Translations under genes and position numbers: made by a program
Assembly: GCF_009674605.1 (NCBI RefSeq)
Contig: NZ_WKJO01000003.1
Span: 62,001-126,000, forward strand
DNA length: 64,000 nt
Reading direction: 5' to 3'
Origin: Haloferax litoreum
GTDB lineage: Archaea > Halobacteriota > Halobacteria > Halobacteriales > Haloferacaceae
Notes under the pieces: model-generated
What the model saw: the letters and a program-made list of their open reading frames with translations, nothing else
Databases searched by the model: none
What the model was told of the DNA's origin: nothing
Part shown: positions 1-9,617 of the stretch, piece after piece
Numbering within the stretch: position 1 is the stretch's first letter
Layout: each line of letters begins with the position of its first letter

Positions 1-948
1 CCATTCGAGGTCGTCCCGGAGTCGAACCGAGAGCGTCGACGAGTCGTCGTCGAGCCAGTCCCACGACGCGGCCATCCACGGGTGCATCTCGTCGTCTAGC
101 ACCCTCCCGAGTGAGTCGTAGACGAGTCGAATGAACGTCCCATCGGACCGGAACGGCGTCGAAAGCGGGTTGAGGTTCTCCGTCGGACGGGCGTCGGTCA
201 TCGTCATTCGAAGTCGGTTCGTTGCCTGCGGCGCGTCAGTCGCCGTGTCTGTCGTCGCCGGTGTCGTCTGAGTGGATTCGTTCGTCGTCACGTTGCCCAC
301 GGCCGCAGTAGGTGGGACTCGCGACGGGAATCGTCTGGTCTCGACCGGACGGGCACCGAGGTACGCTGCGACCGAGTGGATTGGTTCGTCTACCGGCCAG
401 TCGACTCTGTCCGGTCTCGTCGCGCGGGCCGTGTGTGGTATCGCGACGGGAGTGAACGGTTGGTTCTCGGCGATTCGGTGTTGGGCGTCAGTGAGCGTCG
501 AGGTTCGGACGACCCCGCGTTCGGTCTGCTGCCGTTCGAGAAGCGAGTCGAGCGACAGGTCGCCGTACCCGAACGGGTTTTGCCACCCGACGTCGGGCGC
601 GTACCGAGAGTGGAGAAGCGGGCGGAGGAAGTCTGGGTCCCACGGGAGTGGGAATCGATAGACGTACACGTCGAAGTCGTGGTTCAAGAGCACAGACCGA
701 AGCAGTTCTTCACGGCTCACCGGAACGACCGACGCCGAGATACCGACCCGTTGGAGTTGCGTGGCGAGGTATCGAGCGACTTTGGTCGCGACAGCGTCCG
801 CGTCGGCGGGGACCGTCTTTATCGAAAACGAAAGTTGTTGCTGGTGGTCGCGGGAGAACGTCGACTCGAGTTGCCTGATGCAACCGCTGGTCAGACCGAC
901 GCCTGTCAGGGCCAGAAGCGACCGTCTACTGAGTCGTGAAGTTGACAT
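1..948 (-). CDS. Peptide-type ABC substrate-binding lipoprotein, partial, with unusual lobe order
   Basis: Open from the ATG at 946-948 to the window edge (316 codons, no stop); the C-terminus lies outside. The N-terminus has a twin-arginine/lipobox signal (arginines near residue 8, LTSGC with Cys about 23), so it should be a lipid-anchored exported protein. Residues about 35-175 resemble the C-terminal lobe of family 5 (SBP_5) binding proteins (VARYLATQLQRVGI, FDVYVYRFPLPWDPDF, then an ENQPFTPVAIPH segment). A Thr/Pro linker follows, and then from about residue 235 comes what is normally the N-terminal start of SBP_5 (LNPLSTPF, IRLVYDSLGRVLDDE, LSVRLRDDLEW). The probable role is solute capture for an importer whose other subunits are not visible here. 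Family is clear, substrate unknown. Confidence 0.8.
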   Translation of the reverse strand, partial: MSTSRLSRRSLLALTGVGLTSGCIRQLESTFSRDHQQQLSFSIKTVPADADAVATKVARYLATQLQRVGISASVVPVSREELLRSVLLNHDFDVYVYRFPLPWDPDFLRPLLHSRYAPDVGWQNPFGYGDLSLDSLLERQQTERGVVRTSTLTDAQHRIAENQPFTPVAIPHTARATRPDRVDWPVDEPIHSVAAYLGARPVETRRFPSRVPPTAAVGNVTTNESTQTTPATTDTATDAPQATNRLRMTMTDARPTENLNPLSTPFRSDGTFIRLVYDSLGRVLDDEMHPWMAASWDWLDDDSSTLSVRLRDDLEW

Positions 949-1024
949 CGTCACGTGGAGGGCTGCTCGTCTCTATGTGCCTCTGAAGAGGGTTGGAGAC
1001 CTTATTACACGGTGCCTAACTATA

Positions 1025-2458
1025 TTAGACGCCCAGAAGGAGCGGCCACAGGAGGAGGGCCACCCAGAGACCGACGGCCGCCGGAAGTGCCACTCGCGTA
1101 CTCTCGTCTGTCGCAGCACGGCGTGCCCCGACCACCGCCAACAGACCGAGCGAGACGAGGAGCACGAAGCGGTGCAAGACGAGGTCAATTGGGACGACAC
1201 TGACGCCGACGAGGGCGAAATCGGCAACCAATCCGATGCCGTAGCCGAGGAATGCGAGACTGAACCAGCGTTCTGTCGCGGCATCTTTCGGGATACGAAG
1301 CGCGAGGTACGGCGGCGCAAACACGAACACAGGGTACAGAAGCCCTGCGATGACCTTCGGTTGATTCGGGGCGATGCCTTCGAGCGCGAGCGCTGCCGCT
1401 CTGACGACCAACGGGAGAGCAATCAGTGCCAAAAAGAGGGCGACGCTCCGCTGGAACCGGTCATCTGCGATGGGTGAGCGTTCGAGACGGTCGGTTGCAG
1501 TGTCGATATCGTCGGCGTCGATAGTCGTCGCGAGGAGGCCACCAACGCTTGCCACCACGAAGGCGAGCAGGGCGATGCTCGTCAGTCGGTGTGTCGACTC
1601 GGTTCCCAGTGAGAAGACGCCTGCGTCGAGAGCCTCGTCACGTTCCGCGTCGGCGTCGACTTCGCTCTCGACCGCCGTGTCCTCGACCGACGTATCGGAC
1701 GCAAGTTGTGGTGGTGCGAGTTCGGTGACCGTCACCCACCCATCGGCGTCGAAGACGCCGCCATTCCCGTACCGCTCTCGTCGGACGTCGACGACGGCCG
1801 GTTGGTCCATCAGGTCACGCTCGACGGTGTGTTGCGGGCCGGCCAGACTCGTCACCGTGTGTCTGAGGCGGAACCAATCCCAGTAGTCTCGATGGGCCTG
1901 AATCGCGGTCCACGAGGTATTTCGACTCCCGACACCGTAGAGGCGGAGGTGGACGCGACTGCCGAAGTACGTCCCGTCGTGAAGTTGCATGGACTCGTCG
2001 ACCCACCGTCCACCGGGGCCTTCGGTGTCGACGTACGTGTATCGGTCTGCACCCGTCGCCGGTCCCCAGACAGACTCACCCGTCTCCGGCGAGGCCTGCT
2101 CGCCAGCGGCCTCCTTCCACGACTCGGTCGTCTCGTCCCACCGCGCGTCCTGCGAGTAGACGAGGAGCGAGCGAACGCGCGCGGGGTCGCCCTTGACCAC
2201 GAGGTTGATAGGCAACGTCAGCGTGTCGAACGACTTCGCTCGACTGGTGAACGGCCACAGGCGGTCTTCTTCGATGCCGACTGACACGAGGCTCACGTCT
2301 CGGGCTTCTTCGACACCGTCCGGTACGGCCGGCCCGCTGTCGAAGAGGTTCCCCGGCGTCACGTCGACGACGCTCACCGACGAAACGGCAGACGTCGACA
2401 GGACGACGAAGACCACGAGGACGACGAGGCCCCCGGAGCGCCGCGCGCGAGGTCGCAT
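1025..2458 (-). CDS. Exported/membrane protein with four C-terminal membrane segments
   Basis: Start taken at the ATG 2456-2458 (MRPRARRS, then a hydrophobic signal or anchor); an upstream in-frame ATG would add 22 residues with no signal character. A large extracellular domain of about 260 residues follows, with LTLPINLVVKGD and YFGSRVHLRLYG segments that weakly recall LssY-C-type domains. Then comes an acidic linker and four or five hydrophobic helices at the C-terminus. It is divergent from the arylsulfotransferase-like gene at 2597, with 138 bp between them. No catalytic motif is recognised. The function is unknown; a role in cell-envelope chemistry is only inferred from the neighbour. 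Confidence 0.75.
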   Translation of the reverse strand: MRPRARRSGGLVVLVVFVVLSTSAVSSVSVVDVTPGNLFDSGPAVPDGVEEARDVSLVSVGIEEDRLWPFTSRAKSFDTLTLPINLVVKGDPARVRSLLVYSQDARWDETTESWKEAAGEQASPETGESVWGPATGADRYTYVDTEGPGGRWVDESMQLHDGTYFGSRVHLRLYGVGSRNTSWTAIQAHRDYWDWFRLRHTVTSLAGPQHTVERDLMDQPAVVDVRRERYGNGGVFDADGWVTVTELAPPQLASDTSVEDTAVESEVDADAERDEALDAGVFSLGTESTHRLTSIALLAFVVASVGGLLATTIDADDIDTATDRLERSPIADDRFQRSVALFLALIALPLVVRAAALALEGIAPNQPKVIAGLLYPVFVFAPPYLALRIPKDAATERWFSLAFLGYGIGLVADFALVGVSVVPIDLVLHRFVLLVSLGLLAVVGARRAATDESTRVALPAAVGLWVALLLWPLLLGV

Positions 2459-2596
2459 CCTTACACCCTTCAGCCGGTCAGAGACCCTAATTATTCCGTT
2501 GTTAAGTTGACGACGAAGTGGCATCGATGTCGCGTCTCGCCCACGGGAGGTTAGCGTCCAGATAGTTAGAACAGCCGCCGTCTACCATGAGGACAG

Positions 2597-3949
2597 ATGG
2601 TCGAGCGCGCTCACGTACGGGCCGCTGCGGCGGTTGCCCTCCTCGTCTGCCTCGGCGTCGTTAGCGTCGCGGCCGCCACACAATCGGCACCCACGGTGAC
2701 CGACGCGACGGCCGACGACATCCGTGTCGCGCCCGCCGACGGGATGACTGTGGTGGCTACCGACTCGAACACGTGGCTCGGACGCGAGCGCGACGGACCG
2801 CGAGCGAGCGCCGAACTCGTCGCCTTCGCCGCGGACGGGACCGTTGCCTACTACAACGGGTCGCACACTCGCTACTGGGACGTAGACCCCGTCGAAGGAA
2901 CCACCGCGACTGTCGAATACCTCTATTCCGACCACCTCACCCCCGAGGCCTGCGGTGGCGACGAAGTGTGTACGCGGAACGGTATCGAACGCGTGAACCT
3001 GACCACCGGCGAGGTGGAGGTTATCTACAGTCGAGTGACACCCGGAAAGCACTCCACTCGCTGGCACGACGGTGACAGAATCGACGACGATTCGTACGTC
3101 GTCGCCGACATCGCACAGGACCGTGTCTTCGTGGTGAACACGACTTCTGGACTCGTCGAGTGGGCGTGGGACGCACAGGAGGACTTCGACACGGCGACGA
3201 CCGGAGGCCCGTACCCCGAAGACTGGACGCACCTCAACGACGTCGAAGTCCTCCCGAACGGCCACATTCAGGTCAGCCTTCGCAACCACGACAGAGTGGT
3301 GTATCTCGACCGTGAGACCGGTCTCGTCGAAGAGCGAACCCTCGGAGACGGGTCTCACGATATCATCTACGAGCAGCACAATCCCGACTACCTCGTCAAC
3401 GACGACGGGGACGACGCCGTCCTCGTCTCCGACTCGGAGAACAACCGACTCGTCGAGTATCGCTGGACCGACGGCCGGTGGGTTCGCTCGTGGGTCTGGC
3501 AAGACGACCGACTCCAGTGGCCCCGCGACGCAGACAGACTCCCGAACGGCCACACGCTCGTGACCGACTCGAACGGAAATCGGGTCTTCGAACTGGACGA
3601 GACGGGCGAAGTCGTCTGGAGCATCCCCGTCGCGTTCCCGTACGAAGCAGAGCGACTGGGAACCGGAGACGAGAGCGAAGGCGGGCCACCGGCCCACGAA
3701 CTCGGCCTCGAAAACCGGACGGCAAGCGGCCTCACCGTCGGGGGCGACGGCAGAGCGCAAGTGTCGATACTTCCCGGTCCAGTCGTCAACGCACTGTACT
3801 ACATCCTCCCACAGTGGATGGGTCCCGCGGCACTCATCGCGTCCAGTCTCGCGGGCGTCGTCGCACTCGGGTGGGCCGCCCTCGAACTTCGATGGTTCCC
3901 GTACCGCGTCGAACTGAACAACCCGTTTTCGATTCGGAGACGACCATGA
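2597..3949 (+). CDS. Arylsulfotransferase-like beta-propeller membrane protein
   Basis: 450 residues. An N-terminal signal/anchor helix (about residues 10-27) is followed by repeated blades with the pattern DVEVLPNGHIQVS, DADRLPNGHTLVTDSNGNR, LVEYRWTDGRW and VFELDETGEVVW, and one C-terminal membrane helix (about 405-430). The repeats and the HLNDVEVLPNGH / YEQHNPDYL segments match the arylsulfotransferase (ASST, Arylsulfotransf_2-type) propeller family common in haloarchaea. Real sulfotransferase activity is not shown for these archaeal members; they may instead be scaffold propellers. A purine-rich ribosome-binding site (gagga, about 2589) precedes the ATG. The stop overlaps the next start by 4 bp (ATGA), so the two genes are translationally coupled. 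Confidence 0.8.
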   Translation: MVERAHVRAAAAVALLVCLGVVSVAAATQSAPTVTDATADDIRVAPADGMTVVATDSNTWLGRERDGPRASAELVAFAADGTVAYYNGSHTRYWDVDPVEGTTATVEYLYSDHLTPEACGGDEVCTRNGIERVNLTTGEVEVIYSRVTPGKHSTRWHDGDRIDDDSYVVADIAQDRVFVVNTTSGLVEWAWDAQEDFDTATTGGPYPEDWTHLNDVEVLPNGHIQVSLRNHDRVVYLDRETGLVEERTLGDGSHDIIYEQHNPDYLVNDDGDDAVLVSDSENNRLVEYRWTDGRWVRSWVWQDDRLQWPRDADRLPNGHTLVTDSNGNRVFELDETGEVVWSIPVAFPYEAERLGTGDESEGGPPAHELGLENRTASGLTVGGDGRAQVSILPGPVVNALYYILPQWMGPAALIASSLAGVVALGWAALELRWFPYRVELNNPFSIRRRP

Positions 3950-5655
3950 GAGACGGTTCGCCGAACACGAGTCGACCAGAGCGAACGGAGCACGTGGGTT
4001 CAGTCCCCACCGCGTCGGCGGGGACAGACAGACAAGTATCAGCAGGGCTCGGCCCCGCGCCGACCGACCACAACAGGAGCGTCGCCGCCGAGGTCCGCGG
4101 ACTCGGCCGAGATAGCCACGCCTGGTTCGGTCTCGCCCTCCTCGCCGGCCTCGTCGTCTCCGTGACGTACGTGTCGACCCACCCGTACCCGGCGTACGGC
4201 GCGGGCTTGTACCTCGAAATCGCGGAACAGATTCGTACCGATGGATACGCGCTCCCGACGACGATTCCGTACTACGCCGGGGGAATCCCGTTCGCGTACC
4301 CGCCGCTTCAGTTCTACGTCGTCGCACTGCTCACCGACCTTGGCGTGTCGGGACTGACCGTCAGTCGGATGCTCCCCGCCGTCGTGACGATTCTCTACCT
4401 CGTCCCCTACTACGGAATCGCCACTCGACTCCTCCCGACGAGACGGCAGGCAGGGTTCGCGACGCTCGTCCTCGCGGTCACCCCGCCGGTCCTCCAGTGG
4501 CACCTCTCGGCAGGCGGTATCGTCCGCGCGTCGGCGTTCTTCTTGGCCCTCTGCGGCATCTACGCCGGGACGAGAGTCTTCATCGATAGCGAGTGGCGGT
4601 GGGTCGGGTTCGGAACCATCTGTTTCGCACTCACCATCCTCTCGCATCCGGTCTACACCGTCTTCTTCGGCCTCAGTTGGCTGATTCTGTACGCGGCGTT
4701 CGACCGCTCGGTTCGTGGACTCGTGGGCGGGGCGGTAGTCGCCGTCGGTGGTCTCGTCGTCGCCTCACCGTGGTGGATGCAGGTCGTCTCACACCACGGC
4801 GTCCAGGTGTTTACAGGTGCCGCGGGGAGTCACAGCGGCATCGCGGGCGGCCTCGGGCGACTCCTCGACCAGTTCGTCTACCCGTTCGACCCGACTGTCG
4901 TCACAGTGTTCTTCGTCGCGAGTTTCGTCTCCGCACTCGTCCTCGTCCACCGCGAGAAGTACGTCCTTCCAACGTGGCTCTTCCTCTCGGCGTACGTCCT
5001 CGGAAAAGAGCGATTCCAGTTCGTCGCGGGCGCGATGATGATATCGACGGTGTTCTTCGCCATCGCAGTCCCCCGACTGGCCGAGACGCTACGAGGGACG
5101 TTCGATACACGGCAGACGATGGCCGCCACGTTCGCCCTCGTCCTCGTCTGTGCGTTCAGCCTCGGAGGGTTCTACGCGGGGAGCGAACTCGGCTCAGCAC
5201 ACCACGGGAGTCCGAGTCTCCCACCGTTCTTCGACGACGACGACAGACGAGCGATGGAGTGGGCCGCAAACCACACCGACGGGAACGCCACGTTCGTCGT
5301 CTTGTCGGACGCCGCAGAGTGGTTTCCACACTACACCAAGCGACAGATACTGGTCGGTCCGTGGGGCGTCGAGTGGGTAAGTCCCGAACGGTACTACGAC
5401 CAACTCGCGGCCTTCAAAGACGGGAGTACGTGCGAAAACGAGAGTTGTCTCACCGACTCCATGGCCTCGGTCGGCGCGTCGCCCGAGTACCTCTACGTCC
5501 CAGTGGGGACGTACACCGTCCGTGGCCTCGAAGCAGACGGAACCCGCGAACTGCGTGCCTCACTGGCCGAGAGTAACCGATATCGACGCGTCTACGGGAA
5601 CCGTGGCGTCGTCATCTACCGCATCGTCCACTCCGAGAATTCGACCGCCGACTAG
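3946..5655 (+). CDS. Multi-spanning GT-C-like membrane protein (PMT/ArnT superfamily type)
   Basis: Start chosen at the ATG 3946, which overlaps the preceding stop; the same frame is open much further upstream, but that part is a shadow of the previous gene. Of 569 residues, the first 60 are polar and probably disordered. About ten membrane helices follow, then a soluble exterior C-terminal domain of about 140 residues. An early exterior loop after the first helix with acidic residues (YLEIAEQI) and an FAYPPLQFY segment before the second helix are typical of GT-C enzymes that use polyprenyl-phosphate sugars. The acceptor and donor are unknown. Co-translation with the propeller protein suggests a shared envelope task. 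Confidence 0.7.
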   Translation: MRDGSPNTSRPERTEHVGSVPTASAGTDRQVSAGLGPAPTDHNRSVAAEVRGLGRDSHAWFGLALLAGLVVSVTYVSTHPYPAYGAGLYLEIAEQIRTDGYALPTTIPYYAGGIPFAYPPLQFYVVALLTDLGVSGLTVSRMLPAVVTILYLVPYYGIATRLLPTRRQAGFATLVLAVTPPVLQWHLSAGGIVRASAFFLALCGIYAGTRVFIDSEWRWVGFGTICFALTILSHPVYTVFFGLSWLILYAAFDRSVRGLVGGAVVAVGGLVVASPWWMQVVSHHGVQVFTGAAGSHSGIAGGLGRLLDQFVYPFDPTVVTVFFVASFVSALVLVHREKYVLPTWLFLSAYVLGKERFQFVAGAMMISTVFFAIAVPRLAETLRGTFDTRQTMAATFALVLVCAFSLGGFYAGSELGSAHHGSPSLPPFFDDDDRRAMEWAANHTDGNATFVVLSDAAEWFPHYTKRQILVGPWGVEWVSPERYYDQLAAFKDGSTCENESCLTDSMASVGASPEYLYVPVGTYTVRGLEADGTRELRASLAESNRYRRVYGNRGVVIYRIVHSENSTAD

Positions 5656-5738
5656 TCGGACGGATTTTCGAGAGTACCGGACAGCGACTCCGGCGAACAC
5701 AACACCCATCACACCCACCGCCGAATCGAGGACCAACC

Positions 5739-6332
5739 GTGGCACTCGACGACACCGACGTACCTGTCGCCTACGACACCGTCGAGACACACGACGAGTT
5801 GATACGCTGGTCTCGGGCGTACTGCGCTCGGGCGGCCGAACAGCACGATTTCGCCGTCGACTTGGAACCGGTCGAGTGGGAAGTCTCCACCCGAGCGAAG
5901 CGGCGTGCTGCGGCGGTTAAGACGCCGCAGTTCGACGAGACAACAGTTGGAGAGACGGTCGACTGGGCCTCCCGTTCGACGTCCGGACAGGTGCCGACCT
6001 GTACGATGTCGCTGTCGTGGCGGGCCTTCGAATCGTTCGAGCGAGACGAGTGGGCCGCGACGCTCAGACACGAACTCGTCCACGTCGAGCAGTTTCAGGC
6101 GTACGGCGCGACCGACCACGGTCCAGCGTTCAAGCGCCGAGCAGACGCAGTCGACGCACCCTTCCGCGTCCGTCGATTCACCGACCCGAAGTACGTGCTC
6201 ACCTGCACCGACTGTGGCGACGACGTCGCCTACAGATATCGCGAGTGTAAACTCGTTCGACACCCGTCGGCCTATCGCTCGTCTTGCTGTGAGGCGACGC
6301 TCTCGTGTATCCAACCCGCCGACGAGACGTGA
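5739..6332 (+). CDS. SprT-like zinc metalloprotein with C-terminal zinc ribbon
   Basis: The GTG start at 5739 gives 197 residues. HELVH (residues 111-115) and DHGPAF (126-131) form the SprT/WSS1-type zinc-binding pattern H-E-x-x-H...H. A C-terminal treble of cysteines (156, 159, 170, 183/184, 190) makes a zinc ribbon. Bacterial SprT and eukaryotic Spartan proteins share this fold, and Spartan cuts DNA-protein crosslinks; whether the archaeal members do so is inference. It probably stands alone: 83 bp separate it from the upstream gene, and a 381-bp AT-rich gap follows. Confidence 0.85.
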   Translation: MALDDTDVPVAYDTVETHDELIRWSRAYCARAAEQHDFAVDLEPVEWEVSTRAKRRAAAVKTPQFDETTVGETVDWASRSTSGQVPTCTMSLSWRAFESFERDEWAATLRHELVHVEQFQAYGATDHGPAFKRRADAVDAPFRVRRFTDPKYVLTCTDCGDDVAYRYRECKLVRHPSAYRSSCCEATLSCIQPADET

Positions 6333-6713
6333 CTCGCGGGTGGGTATCGACGGTTCTGACACGCAGTTTTCTGTTCGAAAATCTCACGCAGCATTGAACG
6401 TTCGAAACGAGTGACAGTGTCGAGTCGATAACTATCTCGTAAGGTACCGTTTGTAGAACAGTTACGAAGGATGAACAGACACGATGATAGTATAGATTTC
6501 CTGTACTCTGTGATTCGATGGCCCTCAGTGTTTGTACAATTTCAAAATACACGAAATGTGGTGGATTCGAAATTACCTATAAATCCACTGACTACAACAG
6601 ATAAGAGACAATTTTTTCGAAGCGTCAGTTCACGACGAACGACTCTGTCGCCGACGACGGTGAGCGAGCCTATTTTATCCTCCCCAGATGACCGAGGAGG
6701 TGAGTAGAGCAGC
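6333..6713. other. Intergenic region with AT-rich block
   Basis: No credible gene. From about 6450 to 6680 the DNA is much more AT-rich than its surroundings and contains several candidate promoter boxes, including TATTTTAT at 6671-6678. Confidence 0.6.
6696..6703 (+). promoter_or_regulatory. Strong Shine-Dalgarno for the DUF1028 gene
   Basis: GGAGGTGA, a full complement to the 16S 3' end, lies 10 nt before the ATG at 6714. A CCTCC at 6679-6683 could pair with its GGAGG (5-bp stem, 12-nt loop), which would hide the site if the transcript starts far enough upstream; that is speculative. Such a full-length site is rare among the starts in this window. Confidence 0.6.
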
Positions 6714-7403
6714 ATGCGACACGTTCCAGGAACCTTCTCGATAGCGGCACGTGACCCGGCGACGAGCACCTTCGGCGCGGCAGTAACCACCGGAACCGTC
6801 TCCGTGGGCGCAACCTGCCCGTACGTGAGCGCCAACGGCGCAGCAGTGACACAATCGTACACCAAGACGGAGCACGGACGCGACGCCGTCGCGCGCGCAG
6901 ACGACGGTGAGCACATCGACGATGCCTTCGCCGACTTGCTCGCCGGCGACGACTACGCCGCTTATCGGCAGGTCCACGGCGTCGGAACGGAGAACGAGTA
7001 CACCTTCACGGGTGAGGAGTGTGTCGACTGGGCGGGCCACCGCGTCGGCGACGACTACACCGTCGCGGGCAACATGCTCGCCGGGAGCGACGTGGTCGAC
7101 GCAACCGCCGAGGCGTACGAGTCCACCGACGGCGACATGGCCGGACGCCTCGTCTCGGCGCTCGAAGCGGGCGAGGCCGCGGGCGGTGACGACCGAGGCG
7201 AGATGAGCGCCGCGATTCTCGTCCACGCGCCCGAACCCGAATTCTACCACAACCTTCGCGTCGACCTCTCGGCCGACCCGGTCGGCGACCTTCGAGAGTT
7301 ACTCGCCGAAGCACGACGGGCAAAAGAACAGATACGGTCGGAGACGGACCACCTCTTCGGTGACTATCCCGACGAGATACTGGACTTCGGTGTGAAGTAC
7401 TGA
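6714..7403 (+). CDS. DUF1028 family protein (Ntn-hydrolase-like)
   Basis: 229 residues. The opening TFSIAARDPATSTFGAAVTT and the segments VGATCPYVSANGAAVTQSY and DDYTVAGNML are the hallmark of DUF1028 proteins, thought to have an N-terminal-nucleophile hydrolase fold. Members are often encoded beside peptide ABC importers and amidohydrolases. Here it lies tail to tail with the ATPase end of the importer operon (60 bp apart) and is likely part of the same catabolic unit. The substrate is unknown. Confidence 0.85.
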   Translation: MRHVPGTFSIAARDPATSTFGAAVTTGTVSVGATCPYVSANGAAVTQSYTKTEHGRDAVARADDGEHIDDAFADLLAGDDYAAYRQVHGVGTENEYTFTGEECVDWAGHRVGDDYTVAGNMLAGSDVVDATAEAYESTDGDMAGRLVSALEAGEAAGGDDRGEMSAAILVHAPEPEFYHNLRVDLSADPVGDLRELLAEARRAKEQIRSETDHLFGDYPDEILDFGVKY

Positions 7404-7463
7404 AACGGGCGTCGCCGTCTCCAAAAAGGGCGTTCGTGGGGTGCCCCTGAAGGCGTGAGTGCC

Positions 7464-9617
7464 TCAGTCCGAGTCTGCCGTGTTAGTCTCGGCCCGTTTC
7501 AACGGGGTGATGAACGAGTCGCGTTCGCTCATCTCCGCTTCCGAGAGGTGACACGAGATGTAGTGGTCCGTGTCTTCCATCGCTTCCAGTTCGGGTCGTT
7601 CCTGCTCGCAGACGTCGCCAATCTTCTTCGGACAGCGTGTCTGGAACGGACATCCCGACGGCGGGTTGATGGGACTCGGAACACTCCCTTCGAGGAGGAT
7701 GCGATCGGTCTGGCGGTTCGGGTTCGCGTGTGGAACCGCCGACAGCAGACTCTCGGTGTAGGGGTGGAACGGCGGTGAGAACACCTCGTCGATGCCTCCG
7801 AACTCCGCAATCTTCCCGAGGTACATCACCGCCACGCGGTCACAGATGTGCCGGATAACGCCGATGTTGTGCGAGATGAACAGGTACGAGATGTTCTCTT
7901 CGGCCTGAATCTCGTTGAGCAGGTTGAGAATCTGCGCTTGGACACTCACGTCGAGTGCCGAGACCGGTTCGTCACACACGATGAGTTTCGGTTCGACGGC
8001 GAGGGCGTGCGCGATAGCGACGCGTTGTTGCTGCCCGCCGGAGAACTCGTGTGGGTACTTACTCGCCGCCCCCCGCGAGAGACCGACGCGGACCAGCAGG
8101 TCGCCCACCCGTTCGCGCTTCTCTTCGCCCGTCGCGATGCCGTGTTTCTCCATCGCGCGACCGATGATTTGGCCGACCGTCTTCCGCGGATTGAGCGAAC
8201 TCTGCGGGTCCTGGAAAATCATCTGCATCTCGCGGCGCAGACTCCGAACCTCCGAGGAACCGAGTTCGTGCAGCGGTTGTCCCTCGAAGTAGACTTCACC
8301 CTCGGTGGGTTCGAGGAGACGAAGTGCGGTGCGGGCCACGGTGGACTTTCCACACCCGGACTCACCGACGAGTCCGACGGTCTCTCCGGGGTACACGTCG
8401 AAACTCACGTCGTCGACAGCCTTGACGTACCGGCGTTCTATCGTCGGCAGGCCACCACCGTCGAACGACAGGTGGACGTTTCCGAAGATGCCCTCGCCCG
8501 CGCTGAAGTACTTCTTCAGGTTGCGGACCTCGAACAGTGGGTCGCCGCTGCGGTCTATCTCCCTCCGTCCGGCCCCCGCTTCGGGGACCGTACTCTCCGA
8601 GAGGTCGAGGTCGTCGGCGTGGATACACGCCGCGCGCGACGAGGAATCGCCCACGCTTTCGAGCGCTGGGTCGCCGCCAGACCGACACGCCTCGGTGGCG
8701 TTCGGACAGCGGGGTGCGAAGTTACACCCACTCGGGAGGTTCCCGAGGTCAGGCATCGCGCCGTCGAGCGTCGGCAGTTCGTCGTAGTCGGTGTCGACCT
8801 CCGGGATGGAGTCGATGAGCGCACGCGTGTAGGGGTGTCGCGGACGCTCGAACAGGTCATCGAGTTCGGCCGTCTCGACGAGGTTCCCGGCGTACATCAC
8901 GCCGACGTGGTCACACGTCTGTGCGACGACGCCGAGGTTGTGCGTAATCATCAGGACTGCCGTTCCTTCGCGCTCTTGCATCTCGTTGAGCAGGTCGAGA
9001 ATTTTCGCCTGCGTCGTCACGTCGAGCGCGGTGGTCGGTTCGTCCGCGATGATGAGGTCCGGTTCGCACGAGAACCCGATGGCGACGAGCACGCGTTGGC
9101 GCATGCCACCGGAGAACTCGTGCGGGTAGTCGTCGATGCGTTCGGCGGCGTCCGGGATGCCGACTTCGTCCATCGACTCGATGGCGAGTTCGCGCGCCCG
9201 GTCTTTCGAGACATCCTGGTGGCGACGAATCGTCTCGGTGATTTGCTGGCCGACGGTCATCACCGGGTTGAGCGACGACATCGGGTCCTGCGGAATCATC
9301 GCGATGCGGTTGCCGCGGATGTCGCGCATCTCGGCGTCCGTCTTCTGAAGCAGGTCTTCGCCGTCGAAGACGACCTGTCCACCGGTGATTTCGCCCGGCG
9401 AGTCGATGAGACGCATGACGGAACGCGCCGTGACGGACTTCCCTGCGCCAGACTCACCGACGAGACCCATGGTCTCACCGCGGTCGAGCGAGAACGATAC
9501 CTCGTTGGAGGCGACGATTGGCCCCTCGTCGGTGCGGAACTCGGTTCTGAGTCCGCGCACGTCGAGGAGTGGGCCGTCGTCGGCCTCGCGGTCTGTCGTC
9601 GTTGCGTGCGTGCTCAT
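7464..9617 (-). CDS. Fused dipeptide/oligopeptide ABC transporter ATPase (DppD-DppF type)
   Basis: 717 residues with two complete ATP-binding cassettes. The first (about 15-340) has Walker A GESGAGKS, signature FSGGMRQRV and Walker B LIIADEPTTALD. The second (about 365-700) has GESGCGKS, FSGGQQQRV and LIVCDEPVSALD. Each is followed by the cysteine-containing oligopeptide-type tail (CNFAPRCPN and GCPFQTRCPKK). In most bacteria these are two proteins; the fusion is common in haloarchaea. It drives import through the two permeases encoded upstream. The ATG overlaps the preceding stop by 4 bp. Confidence 0.95.
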   Translation of the reverse strand: MSTHATTTDREADDGPLLDVRGLRTEFRTDEGPIVASNEVSFSLDRGETMGLVGESGAGKSVTARSVMRLIDSPGEITGGQVVFDGEDLLQKTDAEMRDIRGNRIAMIPQDPMSSLNPVMTVGQQITETIRRHQDVSKDRARELAIESMDEVGIPDAAERIDDYPHEFSGGMRQRVLVAIGFSCEPDLIIADEPTTALDVTTQAKILDLLNEMQEREGTAVLMITHNLGVVAQTCDHVGVMYAGNLVETAELDDLFERPRHPYTRALIDSIPEVDTDYDELPTLDGAMPDLGNLPSGCNFAPRCPNATEACRSGGDPALESVGDSSSRAACIHADDLDLSESTVPEAGAGRREIDRSGDPLFEVRNLKKYFSAGEGIFGNVHLSFDGGGLPTIERRYVKAVDDVSFDVYPGETVGLVGESGCGKSTVARTALRLLEPTEGEVYFEGQPLHELGSSEVRSLRREMQMIFQDPQSSLNPRKTVGQIIGRAMEKHGIATGEEKRERVGDLLVRVGLSRGAASKYPHEFSGGQQQRVAIAHALAVEPKLIVCDEPVSALDVSVQAQILNLLNEIQAEENISYLFISHNIGVIRHICDRVAVMYLGKIAEFGGIDEVFSPPFHPYTESLLSAVPHANPNRQTDRILLEGSVPSPINPPSGCPFQTRCPKKIGDVCEQERPELEAMEDTDHYISCHLSEAEMSERDSFITPLKRAETNTADSD

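Noticed and set aside
2582-4327. 581-codon open frame on the minus strand
   Set aside because: Shadow of the arylsulfotransferase-like and GT-C-like genes; Arg/Val-rich with no domain.
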